A stretch of DNA of 37,632 nt from Thermoleophilia bacterium (GCA_025927685.1 JAICKX010000018.1:1-37632), one strand, 5' to 3'. Counted from the first letter of the stretch, positions 1-12,163 are shown. Numbers and translations are program-made. The notes: generated by a model not told the origin, from the letters alone.

Positions 1-3150
<3,150 letters not shown>

Positions 3151-3154
<4 letters not shown>

Positions 3155-5055
3155 CGGACGACCTGGTAGAGGGTGTAGCGGGCGCCGATGAAGCGTCCGC
3201 CGCCGAACACGTGCACGCGGCACGAGCCCACGCGGTCGAGGCCGCCGCTCAGGCGATCGCCGGCCGGTGCCAGGACGGCCGTGATGCCCGCCGGCGGCGG
3301 GTCACCGTCGCCGAGGCCGAGCGCGAGCCGCTTCCGGTCCCTCTGCCGCGGGATGTGCCGGAACATGTCCCGATAGCGGATCCGCGGCCGGGGGACGTCG
3401 TAGAGGTGCGACCCGGTGGCCGCGAACATCGCGAGCGCGACCGCCTCGGCGGCATTGTTGTCCTCGCCACGGACGGGAACGATCGCCAGCACGTCGCCGG
3501 CGGCGATCGGCGGCGCAGGCGCGCAGGTGACGGGCGGGTGCCGGTCGGTCCACGCCTCCGCGCGGTTCATCCCCAGGGCGGCCGTGACGGCCGAGGCCAC
3601 GCAGGCCGCGCCGAGGGCCACCGCCGCATAGGGCGCGGCCGGCCTGGCGGCCCGGACGAGCGCCGCCGCGCCGATCGCCGCGGGCACGACGAGCGCCAGC
3701 GCCAGGAGCGGCAGGTAGCGCACGCTCCGCGAGAGGGCCGGGAGCGCGCCGCCGCCGCCCACGCCCGCGAGCGACACGAGGTAGGCGGCCAGCGGCACCG
3801 CCACGAGCACGGCGATCGAGCGCCGGTCGACCCGACGGTCGCGCACCGCCCGCGACAGGCCCCCGAGGATCGCGAGCGCCAGGAGCAGCGCGACCGTCAC
3901 GGTCGCCTGGGCGAGGCCGAGGTTGAGCGACGGGGCGCGGGTGGTGGGGACGAACCCGCCGAGCCGGTGGTAGTGCCAGGCGAGCGGGCCCAGCCACACG
4001 GCGGTCACGACCGCCGCGGCGGCTGCCCCGGCCACGAGCATCCGGACGGGGCCGCCGACCCACAGCACGAGTGCGCAGGCCGCCGTCACCGCCGCGGCCA
4101 CGGGCGAGAGCAGGAAGACGATGCCCACGGCCGCCCCGGCCGCGACGCCGGCCCGGGGCGAGCTCCGCCGCCGGGCGCGCAGGACGAGCCACAGCGCGAG
4201 CGGCACGAGCGCCAGCCCCAGGTCGCGCGGCTCCGCCGGCGGGACGGCCGCGAGCGCGGGAGTCGGCCCCGGCGAGAGCAGGAGATCGCCGCCGTACGCG
4301 CCGGCCCCGGGGCGAAATTGCGCGAACCCGGCCGGGACGTTCCGCGGCCCGCCCGCACCCACCGTCAGCACCGCCGCGGGGCCCCGGGCCCAGAGCCAGC
4401 CCAGCCCGCCGCCCCCCAGCGCCAGGACGACCGCCCACGAGGCCGCCCGCTCGGGTAGCCGGAGCTCGCGCGCGAGAACCCACGCCCCAAGGCCGAGCGC
4501 CAGGAGGAGCAGCGCCTCGAGCACGAGCAGCGTGGTCGCCATCCCGGCCGCGAACCCCTGCATGACGGCGGCGCCCAGCGAGTGATACAGCCACGGGTAG
4601 GCGTTCGGCACACCCTGGTACAGGCCGGTCGGCGTGCTGGCGCCGCCCGCGAGCTGGCGGATCCAGCCCTCGTGCCACTGGATGTCGCTGCCGGCGAGAA
4701 CCGCCGTCGGCGTCCGCCAGGCCGGGGTCGCGACGGCGATCGCGACGAGCGCGGCGGTGGCGAGCGTCACGGGCAGGAGCCGCTGCGGACGCGAGGGCGG
4801 CCGGACGGAGACGGCCGCGCCGACGACGGCGACCGCGAGCAGCCTGAGCGCCCACGGGTGGCCGAGGAGCGACGCCCGGACGAGCGCCTGGGCCATGAGG
4901 AGCCAGCCGCCGCCGACGACCAGGAGCAGGCCGGCCGCCAGCCGCTCCGCCGACGGCGAGCGCGGCGCCGCAGCTCCGCCCAGGGCCCACATCGCCGCCA
5001 CGAGCAGGACGACGTCCGCGACGCCGGCCACGACCGGCTCGACGGCGTGCGGCAT
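3151..5055 (-). CDS. polytopic membrane protein, GT-C glycosyltransferase-like
   Basis: 634 residues, highly hydrophobic, with 12 or more likely membrane helices, beginning [20 protein letters not shown]. After the first helices comes a loop reading [17 protein letters not shown] and then a [12 protein letters not shown] segment. An Asp/His/Trp-rich first exoloop followed by a helix is typical of GT-C glycosyltransferases acting on lipid-phosphate sugars outside the membrane; this is a resemblance, not an identification. A C-terminal soluble region follows the last helix. The stop overlaps the TTG start of the next gene, so both are probably translated from one message. A TAGATT hexamer 8 bases before the ATG suggests a leaderless transcript. 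The substrate is unknown. Confidence 0.78.
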
Positions 5056-5063
5056 GGGCGCGG

Positions 5064-5069
5064 AATCTA
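5064..5069 (-). promoter_or_regulatory. -10 box, leaderless start of membrane-protein operon
   Basis: TAGATT on the minus strand lies 8 bases before the ATG at 5055. It fits the TANNNT-N6-9-start pattern seen at many other genes in this window. Confidence 0.45.
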
Positions 5070-5145
5070 CCGGACGCTGCCGTCACCGGCGGGCGGAGTC
5101 ACGCTCGCCGCCCGTGGGCAGGCGGGCACGGCGAGGGGTGGCAGC

Positions 5146-5164
5146 GGCGGCCGTCGCGGCCGCC
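5146..5164. other. perfect GC-rich hairpin downstream of nth
   Basis: GGCGGCCG and CGGCCGCC flank a TCG loop, a perfect 8-base-pair stem. It sits in the 166-base gap between the nth stop and the next operon, about 58 bases past the nth stop. It could end nth transcription or mark a Rho-dependent site, but there is no T run. The rest of this gap shows nothing I recognise apart from the -10 box at 5064. Confidence 0.4.
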
Positions 5165-5221
5165 ACCCGGACCCGCCTGCGCCGGCAGACACGCCGCCTC
5201 TGCAGACACCGCCGCCCGGCC

Positions 5222-5863
5222 TCAGGTTCTGAGCGACCGCCCGTAGTCGCACAGGTCGACGAGGACGCACTCCTCGCAGCGCGGCCGCCGAGCCGTGCAG
5301 GTGATGCGGCCGTGCCGGATCAGGAGCAGGTGCGCCTCGAGCATCCGCTCCGGGGGCGTCATCGCCGTCAGGAGGGCATGCGCGGCGTCGGCGCTGGTGC
5401 CGGCCGGGACGAGCCCGACGCGAAGCGCGATCCGGTGGATGTGGGTGTCGACCGGCATCACCGGCACGTCCAGGCTGAAGAGGAGGACGCACGAGGCGGT
5501 CTTCGGGCCCACGCCGGGAAGCGCGACGAGCCAGCGCATCGCCTCGTCCGGCGGCAGGCCGGCGAGCCACTCCAGGTCGAGCCGCTCCAGGTCGCGGAGC
5601 ACCGCCTGGATGCGGGGCGCCTTCTGGACCGCCAGCCCTCCGGGGCGGAGCGCCTCGACGAGCTCGGCCTCGGGGGCGTCGCGCACGTCCTCCCACGCCG
5701 GGAAGCGCTCGCGCATGCGGGCGTAGGCATGCTCGCTGTTCCGGTCGCTCGTGTTCTGGCTCAGGATGGTGAGGACGAGCTCGTCGAGCGCCGGGCGCCG
5801 CGTGCGCGGGACGGCGCTCCCGTACGCCGCCTCGAGCCTGTCCAGGATCTCGGCCATCGGCAT
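5222..5863 (-). CDS. nth: endonuclease III (DNA glycosylase/AP lyase)
   Basis: Base-excision-repair enzyme that removes oxidised pyrimidines and nicks the abasic site. 213 residues, the usual length. Visible elements: the helix-hairpin-helix [10 protein letters not shown] with catalytic Lys121, then VDTHIHR carrying catalytic Asp139, and a C-terminal [4Fe-4S] cluster C189-X6-C196-X2-C199-X5-C205, the exact classical spacing. The start ATG at 5863 follows a TAGAAC hexamer by 6 bases, so it may be leaderless. It diverges from moaA across a 45-base gap. Nothing looks damaged. A closely related HhH-GPD glycosylase with altered specificity cannot be excluded, because the substrate pocket cannot be read by eye. 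Confidence 0.93.
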   Translation of the reverse strand: MPMAEILDRLEAAYGSAVPRTRRPALDELVLTILSQNTSDRNSEHAYARMRERFPAWEDVRDAPEAELVEALRPGGLAVQKAPRIQAVLRDLERLDLEWLAGLPPDEAMRWLVALPGVGPKTASCVLLFSLDVPVMPVDTHIHRIALRVGLVPAGTSADAAHALLTAMTPPERMLEAHLLLIRHGRITCTARRPRCEECVLVDLCDYGRSLRT

Positions 5864-5896
5864 GCGGCGGTTCTACCACCTCGTTGGGAGGGTAGG

Positions 5897-5902
5897 TACG
5901 CT
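5897..5902 (+). promoter_or_regulatory. -10 box of moaA (leaderless)
   Basis: TACGCT lies 6 bases before the moaA ATG at 5909, in the short gap shared with the divergent nth gene. Confidence 0.45.
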
Positions 5903-5908
5903 GCGTCC

Positions 5909-6916
5909 ATGGAACCGGTGCTCGACACCCGCTCGCGCCCGCTCCGCGACCTGCGCATCTCGGTCACCGACCGGTGCGATTTCCGCTGCGTGTACTGCAT
6001 GCCGAAGGAGATCTTCGGGCGGGACTTCGAGTTCCTGCGCCGCTCCGAGCTCCTGACGTTCGAGGAGATCGCCCGGGTGGTGCGGATCGCTGCCGGCCTC
6101 GGCGTCCACAAGCTGCGCCTGACGGGCGGCGAGCCGCTCCTTCGCCGCGACCTCGAGCGGCTGGTGGGCATGCTGGCCGAGATCGACGGGATCGACGACA
6201 TCGCGATGACGACGAACGGCTCGCTCCTGCCCCGCAAGGCCCAGGCGCTGGCCGACGCCGGCCTGCGCCGGGTGACGGTGAGCCTCGACTCGCTCGACGA
6301 CGACGTGTTCCGCGCGGTGAACGACGTCGACTTCCCGGTCGAGCGGGTGCTCGACGGGATCGCCGCCGCCGTGGCCGCCGGCCTGCCGGTGAAGGTGAAC
6401 ATGGTCGTGAAGCGCGGCCTGAACGAGGGCTCGGTGCTCGACATGGCCGGGCACTTCCGAGGGACCGGCCACATCCTGCGGCTGATCGAGTACATGGATG
6501 TCGGCACGACCAACGGCTGGCAGATGGACGACGTCGTGCCCGCCGCCGAGCTCGTCGAGGCGATCGGCGCCGAGTGGCCGCTCGAGCCGGTCGATCCCGC
6601 CTACCCCGGCGAGGTGGCGAGGCGCTACCGCTACGCCGACGGCGCCGGCGAGATCGGCGTCATCGCGTCGGTCACCCAGCCCTTCTGCCACGACTGCTCG
6701 CGGGCCCGGCTGTCGGCGGAGGGGCGGCTCTACACCTGCCTCTTCGCGGCCGCCGGCCACGACCTGCGCGGGCGCCTCCGCGGCGACGGCGGCGACGAGC
6801 AGCTGGACGCCTTCCTGCGCCGGATCTGGGGCCGGCGCTCCGACCGCTACTCCGAGCTGCGGACGGCCGAGACGTCCCGCCGGCCCAAGGTCGAGATGTC
6901 GCACATCGGCGGCTGA
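5909..6916 (+). CDS. moaA: GTP 3',8-cyclase, molybdenum cofactor biosynthesis
   Basis: Radical-SAM enzyme that with MoaC converts GTP to cyclic pyranopterin monophosphate, the first step of molybdenum-cofactor synthesis. 335 residues, the normal length. The N-terminal radical-SAM cluster is C23-X3-C27-X2-C30 (CDFRCVYC). [13 protein letters not shown] is the SAM-binding GGE region. The second cluster is [19 protein letters not shown] (CX2C and a third Cys 13 residues later). The protein ends in the conserved double glycine that MoaA inserts into its active site. The ATG at 5909 is preceded by a -10-like TACGCT at 6 bases and no Shine-Dalgarno, suggesting a leaderless mRNA. No other moa gene is in the window, so the pathway is dispersed. 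Confidence 0.96.
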   Translation: MEPVLDTRSRPLRDLRISVTDRCDFRCVYCMPKEIFGRDFEFLRRSELLTFEEIARVVRIAAGLGVHKLRLTGGEPLLRRDLERLVGMLAEIDGIDDIAMTTNGSLLPRKAQALADAGLRRVTVSLDSLDDDVFRAVNDVDFPVERVLDGIAAAVAAGLPVKVNMVVKRGLNEGSVLDMAGHFRGTGHILRLIEYMDVGTTNGWQMDDVVPAAELVEAIGAEWPLEPVDPAYPGEVARRYRYADGAGEIGVIASVTQPFCHDCSRARLSAEGRLYTCLFAAAGHDLRGRLRGDGGDEQLDAFLRRIWGRRSDRYSELRTAETSRRPKVEMSHIGG

Positions 6917-6950
6917 CCGGGGACGGTCCCTGAACTTCCTGCGTGCGCAT
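6917..6950. repeat. short palindrome-bearing element after moaA
   Basis: Immediately after the moaA stop, GGGACGGTCCC is a perfect odd palindrome (GGGAC-G-GTCCC) followed by TGAACTTCCTGC. Its position (directly after a stop) and its small GC palindrome resemble the REP-like elements at 12068 and 17550, but the sequence differs. It may be an independent extragenic palindrome. No other copy is visible in this window. Confidence 0.3.
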
Positions 6951-6999
6951 CCCGTTGCAGCTGGGTCAAAATCCGGGAGGCCGCGGCCGCCCGTTTCGC

Positions 7000-7005
7000 T
7001 AGCAT
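7000..7005 (+). promoter_or_regulatory. -10 box of PAP2/inositol-lipid operon
   Basis: TAGCAT lies 8 bases before the ATG at 7014. There is no Shine-Dalgarno. The upstream gap from 6917 holds the small palindromic element and otherwise nothing I recognise. Confidence 0.42.
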
Positions 7006-7013
7006 GATGGTCC

Positions 7014-7829
7014 ATGGACGCTGCGCCCACCATCCGGCGTTCCGCATTGCGGAACCCGCGCTGGCTGCCCAAGGGGTGGCCGGATTTCCTGCTTCAGCTC
7101 GCGCTCTTCACCGTCGTGGACGTGCTCTACGAGCTCACCCGCGGCCTCTCGGAGGGGAGCATCGCCACGGCCTTCAGCCACGCGCGCAGCGTCGTATCGG
7201 TGGAGCAGTCGCTCGGCATCTTCAACGAGCTCGACGTCCAGCACTGGGCGCTTCAGCGCCACTGGGCCCTGGACGTCGCCGACTTCACGTACTTCCACGC
7301 GCACTTCGTCGTGACGACCGTCTTCATGTTCTGGCTCTACCTGCGCCGGAACCGCCACTACTACTTCATCCGGAACGCGGTGTTCGTGGCGGACGCGATC
7401 GCGCTCGTCGGCTTCACGCTCTTCCCGACGGCGCCCCCGCGCATGCTGACGGACCTCGGCTTCACCGACACGCTCGACCGGTACGCGTCGATCTCGAACT
7501 ACTCCGGCCCGGTCGCGTCGCTGGCGAACCCGTTCGCGGCGGTGCCGTCGATCCACACCTGCTACTCGCTCATCATCGGCCTGTCGTGCTTCTTCCTCGT
7601 CAGGCGCCGGCCGCTTCGGTTCACGTGGCTCTTCTACCCCTGCCTGATCGTGTTCTCGATCATCGCGACGGGCAACCACTTCTGGCTCGATGCGATCCTC
7701 GGCGGCCTGGTCGCCGGGGTCGCGCTGTGGGCGGCGTGGATGATCGAGCGCTACCGGCCGACCCTGCCGCGCTCGGCACGGATCCGCATGCGGCTCGAGC
7801 CGTCGCCGCGCCTGGCCGACGCGAGATAG
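7014..7829 (+). CDS. PAP2-family membrane phosphatase/inositolphosphotransferase
   Basis: 271 residues with about six membrane helices. It carries the core PAP2 active-site motifs: PTAPPRM near residues 139-144, PSIH with His181, and GNHFWLD with His222 and Asp226. The first motif differs from the classical KX6RP form and resembles the PAP2_3/Aur1 branch, which includes inositol-phosphotransferases. It opens an operon followed by a phosphatidylinositol-phosphate synthase-like enzyme and inositol-3-phosphate synthase. A role in removing the phosphate from phosphatidylinositol phosphate, or in moving phosphoinositol, is a reasonable inference. The ATG at 7014 is chosen over the out-of-frame ATG pair at 7004-7009. 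Family assignment is firm; substrate is inferred from neighbours only. Confidence 0.85.
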   Translation: MDAAPTIRRSALRNPRWLPKGWPDFLLQLALFTVVDVLYELTRGLSEGSIATAFSHARSVVSVEQSLGIFNELDVQHWALQRHWALDVADFTYFHAHFVVTTVFMFWLYLRRNRHYYFIRNAVFVADAIALVGFTLFPTAPPRMLTDLGFTDTLDRYASISNYSGPVASLANPFAAVPSIHTCYSLIIGLSCFFLVRRRPLRFTWLFYPCLIVFSIIATGNHFWLDAILGGLVAGVALWAAWMIERYRPTLPRSARIRMRLEPSPRLADAR

Positions 7830-7838
7830 CGCCCGTGG

Positions 7839-7844
7839 TATAGT
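7839..7844 (+). promoter_or_regulatory. -10 box just before the CDP-alcohol transferase
   Basis: TATAGT, the best -10 match in the window, ends exactly 7 bases before the ATG at 7852. It suggests an internal leaderless promoter for the last four genes of the inositol operon. Confidence 0.5.
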
Positions 7845-7851
7845 GGGCGGG

Positions 7852-8463
7852 ATGAGCACCCCGCTCGCCCGTCTCAAGACGGGATACACGCAGGGCGGCC
7901 GCGACCTCGGCATGGCCTTCATGGCCCGCCTCGGCTCGCTCCCGTTCACCCCGAACCAGATCACCGTCGCCGGCCTCGCGCTGAACGTCGCGGCGGCGGC
8001 GCTCGTCGTCGAGCGCCACTACGTCTGGGCGACGGCGGTCTTCATCGCCGGCTCGATCCTGGACATCCTGGACGGCGCGCTGGCCCGCAGCCACGGCAAG
8101 CTGACGCCGTTCGGGGGCTTCCTCGACTCGACCACCGACCGGCTCTCCGAGGGCCTGATCCTGGGAGCGATCGCGATCGTGCTCGCCGACCAGGGCCACC
8201 AGGTCGCCCTCGGATGCGTCTTCGTCGCGCTCGTCGGCTCGTTCCTCGTGAGCTACACGCGCGCCAAGGCGGAGTCGCTCGGCGTGCGCGGCGAGGCCGG
8301 GCTGATGGCCCGCGCGGAGCGGGTCGTCCTGATCGCGGCGGTGCTGCCGTTCGCGGGCCACGGGTCGCTCCCCTACGGCATCTACGTGCTTGCGGGCCTC
8401 ACCGCGTTCACCGTCGTCCAGCGCATCGTCTACGTCAGAAGGCAACTCACCTCGGAGGGATAG
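7852..8463 (+). CDS. CDP-alcohol phosphatidyltransferase, phosphatidylinositol-phosphate synthase-like
   Basis: 203 residues with about six membrane helices. The CDP-alcohol signature is complete: D71-X2-D74-G75-X2-A-R79 ... G88-X3-D92-X3-D96. The sequence [17 protein letters not shown] followed by ARAER matches the pattern of the mycobacterial-type enzyme (PgsA1), which uses inositol-3-phosphate rather than free inositol; those Arg/Lys residues hold the inositol phosphate. Inositol-3-phosphate synthase begins 2 bases after this stop, which strongly supports that substrate. The ATG at 7852 is preferred over a GTG at 7843 because TATAGT sits 7 bases before it. Phosphatidylglycerophosphate synthase is the main alternative. 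Confidence 0.87.
   Translation: MSTPLARLKTGYTQGGRDLGMAFMARLGSLPFTPNQITVAGLALNVAAAALVVERHYVWATAVFIAGSILDILDGALARSHGKLTPFGGFLDSTTDRLSEGLILGAIAIVLADQGHQVALGCVFVALVGSFLVSYTRAKAESLGVRGEAGLMARAERVVLIAAVLPFAGHGSLPYGIYVLAGLTAFTVVQRIVYVRRQLTSEG
8454..8458 (+). promoter_or_regulatory. Shine-Dalgarno of ino1
   Basis: GGAGG lies 7 bases before the ATG at 8466 and overlaps the end of the upstream gene. It is one of the few strong ribosome sites in the window, at an operon-internal gene as expected. Confidence 0.6.
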
Positions 8464-8465
8464 GC

Positions 8466-9620
8466 ATGGCCGACTCGGCCTCGACCAACGGACACCGGAA
8501 GCCCAGCGGGAAGGTGCGCGTCGCCATCGTCGGCGCCGGCAACTGCGCCTCGGCGCTCGTCCAGGGCGTCCAGTACTACCGCGACGCCAAGCCCGGCGAG
8601 TTCGTCCCCGGGCTCATGCACGTCGACCTGGGCGGCTACCACATCTCGGACGTCGAGTTCACGGCCGCCTTCGACGTCGACGCCGACAAGGTCGGCCGCG
8701 ACCTCGGCGAGGCGATCTTCCGCGGCCAGAACAACACCGTGAAGTTCTCGGACGTGCCGAAGCTGAACGTGCCCGTCCACCGCGGCATGACCCACGACGG
8801 CATCGGGAAATACCTGAGCAAGGTCATCACGAAGGCGCCCGGCGAGACGGCCGACGTGGTCCGCATCCTCCAGGAGACCGGGACGGACGTGGTGGTGAGC
8901 TACCTGCCGGTGGGCTCCGAGGAGGCGACGAAGTGGTACGTCGAGCAGGTGCTGTCGGCGGGCTGCGCGTTCGTGAACTGCGTGCCGGTCTTCATCGCCC
9001 GCGAGCCGTACTGGCGGCGGCGCTTCGAGGAGAAGGGCCTTCCGATCGTCGGCGACGACATCAAGTCGCAGGTCGGCGCCACCATCGTCCACCGCCAGCT
9101 CACCCGCCTCTTCCGCGAGCGCGGCGTCCGCCTCGAGCGCACCCACCAGCTGAACGTGGGCGGCAACACCGACTTCATGAACATGCTGGAGCGCGAGCGG
9201 CTCGAGTCGAAGAAGATCTCGAAGACCAACGCCGTGACGTCGCAGCTCGACTACGACATCGGCGCGCGCAACGTCCACATCGGCCCGTCCGACTACGTCG
9301 AGTGGCTCGACGACCGCAAGTGGGCCTACATCCGCATGGAGGGCCGCTCCTTCGGCGACGTGCCGCTCAACGTCGAGCTGAAGCTCGAGGTGGTCGACTC
9401 GCCGAACTCCGCCGGCATCGTGATCGACGCCGTGCGGTGCGCCAAGCTGGGGCTCGACACCGGCATGGCCGGGGCGCTCGAGTGGCCGTCGGCCTACTTC
9501 ATGAAGTCGCCGCCGGTGCAGCACCCCGACGACGAGTGCCGCGACGAGGTCGAGCGGTTCATCGCGGACACCGGGCGTACCGCGGCCGGCACCAAGGAGA
9601 GGGCCAAGGCGAAGGCGTGA
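8466..9620 (+). CDS. ino1: inositol-3-phosphate synthase
   Basis: NAD-dependent isomerase converting glucose-6-phosphate to 1L-myo-inositol-3-phosphate, the entry to inositol lipids and mycothiol. 384 residues, the size of the short prokaryotic type (yeast enzymes exceed 500). Visible: the Rossmann motif [13 protein letters not shown] near residue 18, the conserved [11 protein letters not shown], and [12 protein letters not shown], with Lys and Asp residues of the active site in the [10 protein letters not shown] segment. A Lys/Ala-rich tail (TKERAKAKA) ends the protein. It starts 2 bases after the CDP-alcohol transferase with a clear GGAGG site, and its stop overlaps the GTG of the next gene, so it sits in the centre of a coupled inositol-lipid operon. 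Confidence 0.96.
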   Translation: MADSASTNGHRKPSGKVRVAIVGAGNCASALVQGVQYYRDAKPGEFVPGLMHVDLGGYHISDVEFTAAFDVDADKVGRDLGEAIFRGQNNTVKFSDVPKLNVPVHRGMTHDGIGKYLSKVITKAPGETADVVRILQETGTDVVVSYLPVGSEEATKWYVEQVLSAGCAFVNCVPVFIAREPYWRRRFEEKGLPIVGDDIKSQVGATIVHRQLTRLFRERGVRLERTHQLNVGGNTDFMNMLERERLESKKISKTNAVTSQLDYDIGARNVHIGPSDYVEWLDDRKWAYIRMEGRSFGDVPLNVELKLEVVDSPNSAGIVIDAVRCAKLGLDTGMAGALEWPSAYFMKSPPVQHPDDECRDEVERFIADTGRTAAGTKERAKAKA

Positions 9621-11425
9621 GCCCGCTGCGGCTCTGCCTGGTCTCGCCGTTCGCGCTCGACGGCGCCCACCCGGTGGCCGAGCACGTGCGCGGGGCCGCG
9701 ACGGCTCTGGCGCGGTCGGGCCACCGGGTGACGGTGCTCGCGCCAAGCTCCTCGACGCGTGCGCTGCGAAGCGGGCGCCGCCGGCTGCGGGCCCTGGTGA
9801 ACGGCGACGCCGAGGCGCTGCACGCGCTCGAGGGCGAGCCGCTCCAGGTGGCGATGACGCCGGCGGTGCCGCTGCGGCAGCGCGGCCGTCGCCGCGGCGC
9901 GGGGCTCCCGGTTGCGGCGAGCGCCAACGTCGCCCTGGCGGTGACGACCGGCGGCTTCGACCTCGTGCACGTCCACGAGCCGCTCATGCCGGGGCTCTCC
10001 ACCGCCGCCGTCCGGCACGCGCCGGGGCTCGTGGTCGCGACGTTCCACTCGGCCGACCCGCGGGCGGTCGCCTACCCGATGAGCGACCGCGCGCGCGAGC
10101 GGTTCCGGTCCCGGATCGACGCGCTCGTGGCGACCTCGCCGCAGGCGGCCGCGGCGGCGGCGCAGCTCTACCCCGGGGACTACACGCTCGTGCCGGCCGG
10201 CATCTCCGGGCGGTTCCACCCCGGCGAGAAGGCGGGCACGCAGATCGCCGCGGAGTGGTCGAGCGAGGGGCGCGTTGCGCTGCGGGCGCTGGTGAAGCTC
10301 GTGGCGGCCACGCCGAGCCTCGAGCTCGTGCTGATCTGGAGCCGGCACTCCCGGCGGCCGATGCGGCCCTACGTGCCGTCGGCGGCGCGCGGCCGCGTCC
10401 ACGTGCGAAGCCCGAAGGACACGGAGGAGCGAGCGTCCGCGCTCGCCGGCGCCGACGTCTTCGTGGCCGCCCCGGGCGGGGACGAGGCCCTGGCCTGGGA
10501 GGCGCGCGCGAGCGAGTGCGCGGTCGTGTCGACGCTTCCGTCAGGAACGCTCGAGCCGGAGGATCCGGGGCTCGGCTACGCGGCCGACCAGCCGGCGCTG
10601 GCGGCGGCCGCCACCGCGCGGCTGCTCGAGGACGCGGCGCTGCGGGAGGAGATCTCGGCCCGCGGCCGGGCGGCGGCGGACGAGCGCAGCTTCGCCGCGG
10701 TGGGCCGCCGGCTCGAGGAGGTCTACGCCGGCCTCAACAAGCGCCGCCGCGTTCACCAGCGGCCGCCGCTGGAGGGCCGCGAGCCGATCCTCGCCGATCT
10801 GCACATGCACACCAACCACTCGCACGATTCCGCGACCGATCCGGCGGCGCTCCTCGACCACTGCATCGCCCAGGGGCTGGGCGCGGTGGCGATCACGGAC
10901 CACAACGAGGTCTCCGGGGCGCTCGAGGCGGCGTCGCTCGGAAGGCCGATCACGGTGATCGTGGGCGAGGAGGTGAAGACCTCGCAGGGCGAGGTGATCG
11001 GGCTCTTCCTGCGCGAGCGGATCGAGCGCGGGATGTCGATGGACGACACGATCACGGCGATCCATGACCAGGGCGGGCTCGTCTACATGCCGCATCCGTT
11101 CGACCGCATGCACACGATCCCCGACTCGGCGACCCTCCTGCGCGTCCTCGACCGGATCGACATCTTCGAGGTCTACAACTCGCGGCTCCTGTTCGACACG
11201 TTCAACGACGACGCGGTGCGGTTCGCGGCGAAGTACAACCTGATCCAGGCGGCCGGCTCGGACGCCCACGTGCTCCAGGGCATCGGCACGGCGCTGAACC
11301 AGATCCCGGCGTTCGACGGGCCCGAGGAGTTCCTGCTCGCCATGCGTCAGAACCAGATCGTCCGCCGGCCGAAGAGCCTCCTGTATCTTCAGGGGCTGAA
11401 GTGGGTTCAGAGCGTGAGCAGGTAG
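9617..11425 (+). CDS. GT4 glycosyltransferase::PHP phosphoesterase fusion
   Basis: 602 residues with two domains. Residues 1-380 resemble a GT4 (PimA-like) glycosyltransferase: [20 protein letters not shown] at the N-terminus, [13 protein letters not shown], and a second Rossmann half starting near [10 protein letters not shown]. Residues 390-602 form a PHP metallo-esterase with complete metal ligands: [11 protein letters not shown] (His396, His398), TDHNE, GEEVKT, MPHPFDR and GSDAH. The GTG start at 9617 overlaps the ino1 stop (GTGA). The GT half lacks features expected of active GT4 enzymes: the E-X7-E motif has Gly at the first position ([11 protein letters not shown], about residues 285-296), and the usual Arg-Lys diphosphate pair is replaced. 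Sugar transfer is therefore uncertain. The PHP half is the more convincing catalyst, perhaps acting on inositol or nucleotide phosphates. Mannosyl transfer to phosphatidylinositol is a context-based guess. Confidence 0.88.
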   Translation: MSPLRLCLVSPFALDGAHPVAEHVRGAATALARSGHRVTVLAPSSSTRALRSGRRRLRALVNGDAEALHALEGEPLQVAMTPAVPLRQRGRRRGAGLPVAASANVALAVTTGGFDLVHVHEPLMPGLSTAAVRHAPGLVVATFHSADPRAVAYPMSDRARERFRSRIDALVATSPQAAAAAAQLYPGDYTLVPAGISGRFHPGEKAGTQIAAEWSSEGRVALRALVKLVAATPSLELVLIWSRHSRRPMRPYVPSAARGRVHVRSPKDTEERASALAGADVFVAAPGGDEALAWEARASECAVVSTLPSGTLEPEDPGLGYAADQPALAAAATARLLEDAALREEISARGRAAADERSFAAVGRRLEEVYAGLNKRRRVHQRPPLEGREPILADLHMHTNHSHDSATDPAALLDHCIAQGLGAVAITDHNEVSGALEAASLGRPITVIVGEEVKTSQGEVIGLFLRERIERGMSMDDTITAIHDQGGLVYMPHPFDRMHTIPDSATLLRVLDRIDIFEVYNSRLLFDTFNDDAVRFAAKYNLIQAAGSDAHVLQGIGTALNQIPAFDGPEEFLLAMRQNQIVRRPKSLLYLQGLKWVQSVSR

Positions 11426-12066
11426 AGGCATCGGGGGCTCCTCGCCGAATACGGCGGTGGGTGAACGTGGCCGAGGACCAGATCTACGAGCGCTACCAGG
11501 CGAAGGCGATCGCCGAGATCAACGCCCTCGGGCACGACATCGCCGAATGGCTGCGCGAGGCCCATCCCGGCGCCGCCCCGGTGCTCGGCACCGGCCATCC
11601 GCTGGCCGACATCCTCCTCCTCAAGTACGCCCCGCTCCCCGCGGAGGACCAGGAGGGCGTCGCGTTCTTCGGGCGGTCGGGCCAGGCGATCCTGAAGAGC
11701 CTCCAGCGGCTGCGGATCGACCCGCTCATGCTGTACGGCACCGACTGCCTCAAGGCCGCGGTCGAGCCCGCCGAGGCCGATCTGGCCCAGTGCCGGCTCT
11801 GGCTCACGCGCGAGATCCACATCACGCAGCCGCGCATGATCGTGGCGATGGGCGAGACGGCGCGGGCGTTCCTCGACTCGATCGAGTTCCCGCTCTCGGT
11901 GGCAGGCGACGGCACGGCCGGCGAGATCCGGCAGTGGACGCCGACGATCGGGCTCCTCGCGACGCCCGACATCGACGAGTGCCTCGACAGCTCACAGTCG
12001 AAGCAGGACTTCTGGGCGGCGTTCCGGGTGCTCGGCGAGTGGTACGAGAACCTGCCGCCGTACTGA
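11401..12066 (+). CDS. uracil-DNA glycosylase superfamily-like protein, degenerate
   Basis: 221 residues from a GTG at 11401 that overlaps the preceding gene by 25 bases; GTGs at 11461 and 11467 are plausible shorter starts. The fold pattern resembles family 4/5 uracil-DNA glycosylases: ADILLLKYAPLPAEDQEG then VAFFGRSGQAILKSL stands where those enzymes have GEAPG..ED..G.PFVGRAG, and PRMIVAMGETARAFL matches the central strand. The iron-sulphur cysteines are absent and the C-terminal HPS-type motif reads LLATPDID, without the histidine. Activity as a glycosylase is therefore doubtful. Its place at the end of the inositol-lipid operon, overlapping the fusion gene, is unexplained. A REP-like palindrome follows the stop directly. 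Confidence 0.72.
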   Translation: MGSEREQVEASGAPRRIRRWVNVAEDQIYERYQAKAIAEINALGHDIAEWLREAHPGAAPVLGTGHPLADILLLKYAPLPAEDQEGVAFFGRSGQAILKSLQRLRIDPLMLYGTDCLKAAVEPAEADLAQCRLWLTREIHITQPRMIVAMGETARAFLDSIEFPLSVAGDGTAGEIRQWTPTIGLLATPDIDECLDSSQSKQDFWAAFRVLGEWYENLPPY

Positions 12067-12067
12067 C

Positions 12068-12100
12068 CTGAAAAAACGGGGTCAGACCCCAATTTTTCAG
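12068..12100. repeat. REP-like palindrome, copy 1 (terminator-like)
   Basis: A 33-base near-perfect inverted repeat: arms CTGAAAAA and TTTTTCAG surround the core GGGGTCAGACCCC. It starts 1 base after the stop of the UDG-like gene (shared context TGACCTGAAAAA with copy 2). The hairpin is followed by a T run on both strands, so it could work as a bidirectional terminator. Copy 2 at 17550 is the same element in opposite orientation. Confidence 0.75.
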
Positions 12101-12125
12101 AGGCGCGGCGAGCCGATGTCTCAGG

Positions 12126-12163
12126 CCCGGCCCCGCAATTGCGTGCCTGACCCCGGAATTGCG
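12126..12163. repeat. second palindromic element with GCAATTGC and TGACCCC
   Basis: CCCCGCAATTGCGTGCC is followed by TGACCCCGGAATTGCG. It has A/T-rich arms (GCAATTGC, GGAATTGC) around a GC core that includes TGACCCC, as in the neighbouring REP-like element, and may be a relative of it. It fills most of the gap before the S51 peptidase gene. Confidence 0.4.

Noticed and set aside
5146-5164. Rho-independent terminator after nth
   Set aside because: The stem is strong, but no T run follows on the minus strand, so it was listed only as a hairpin.
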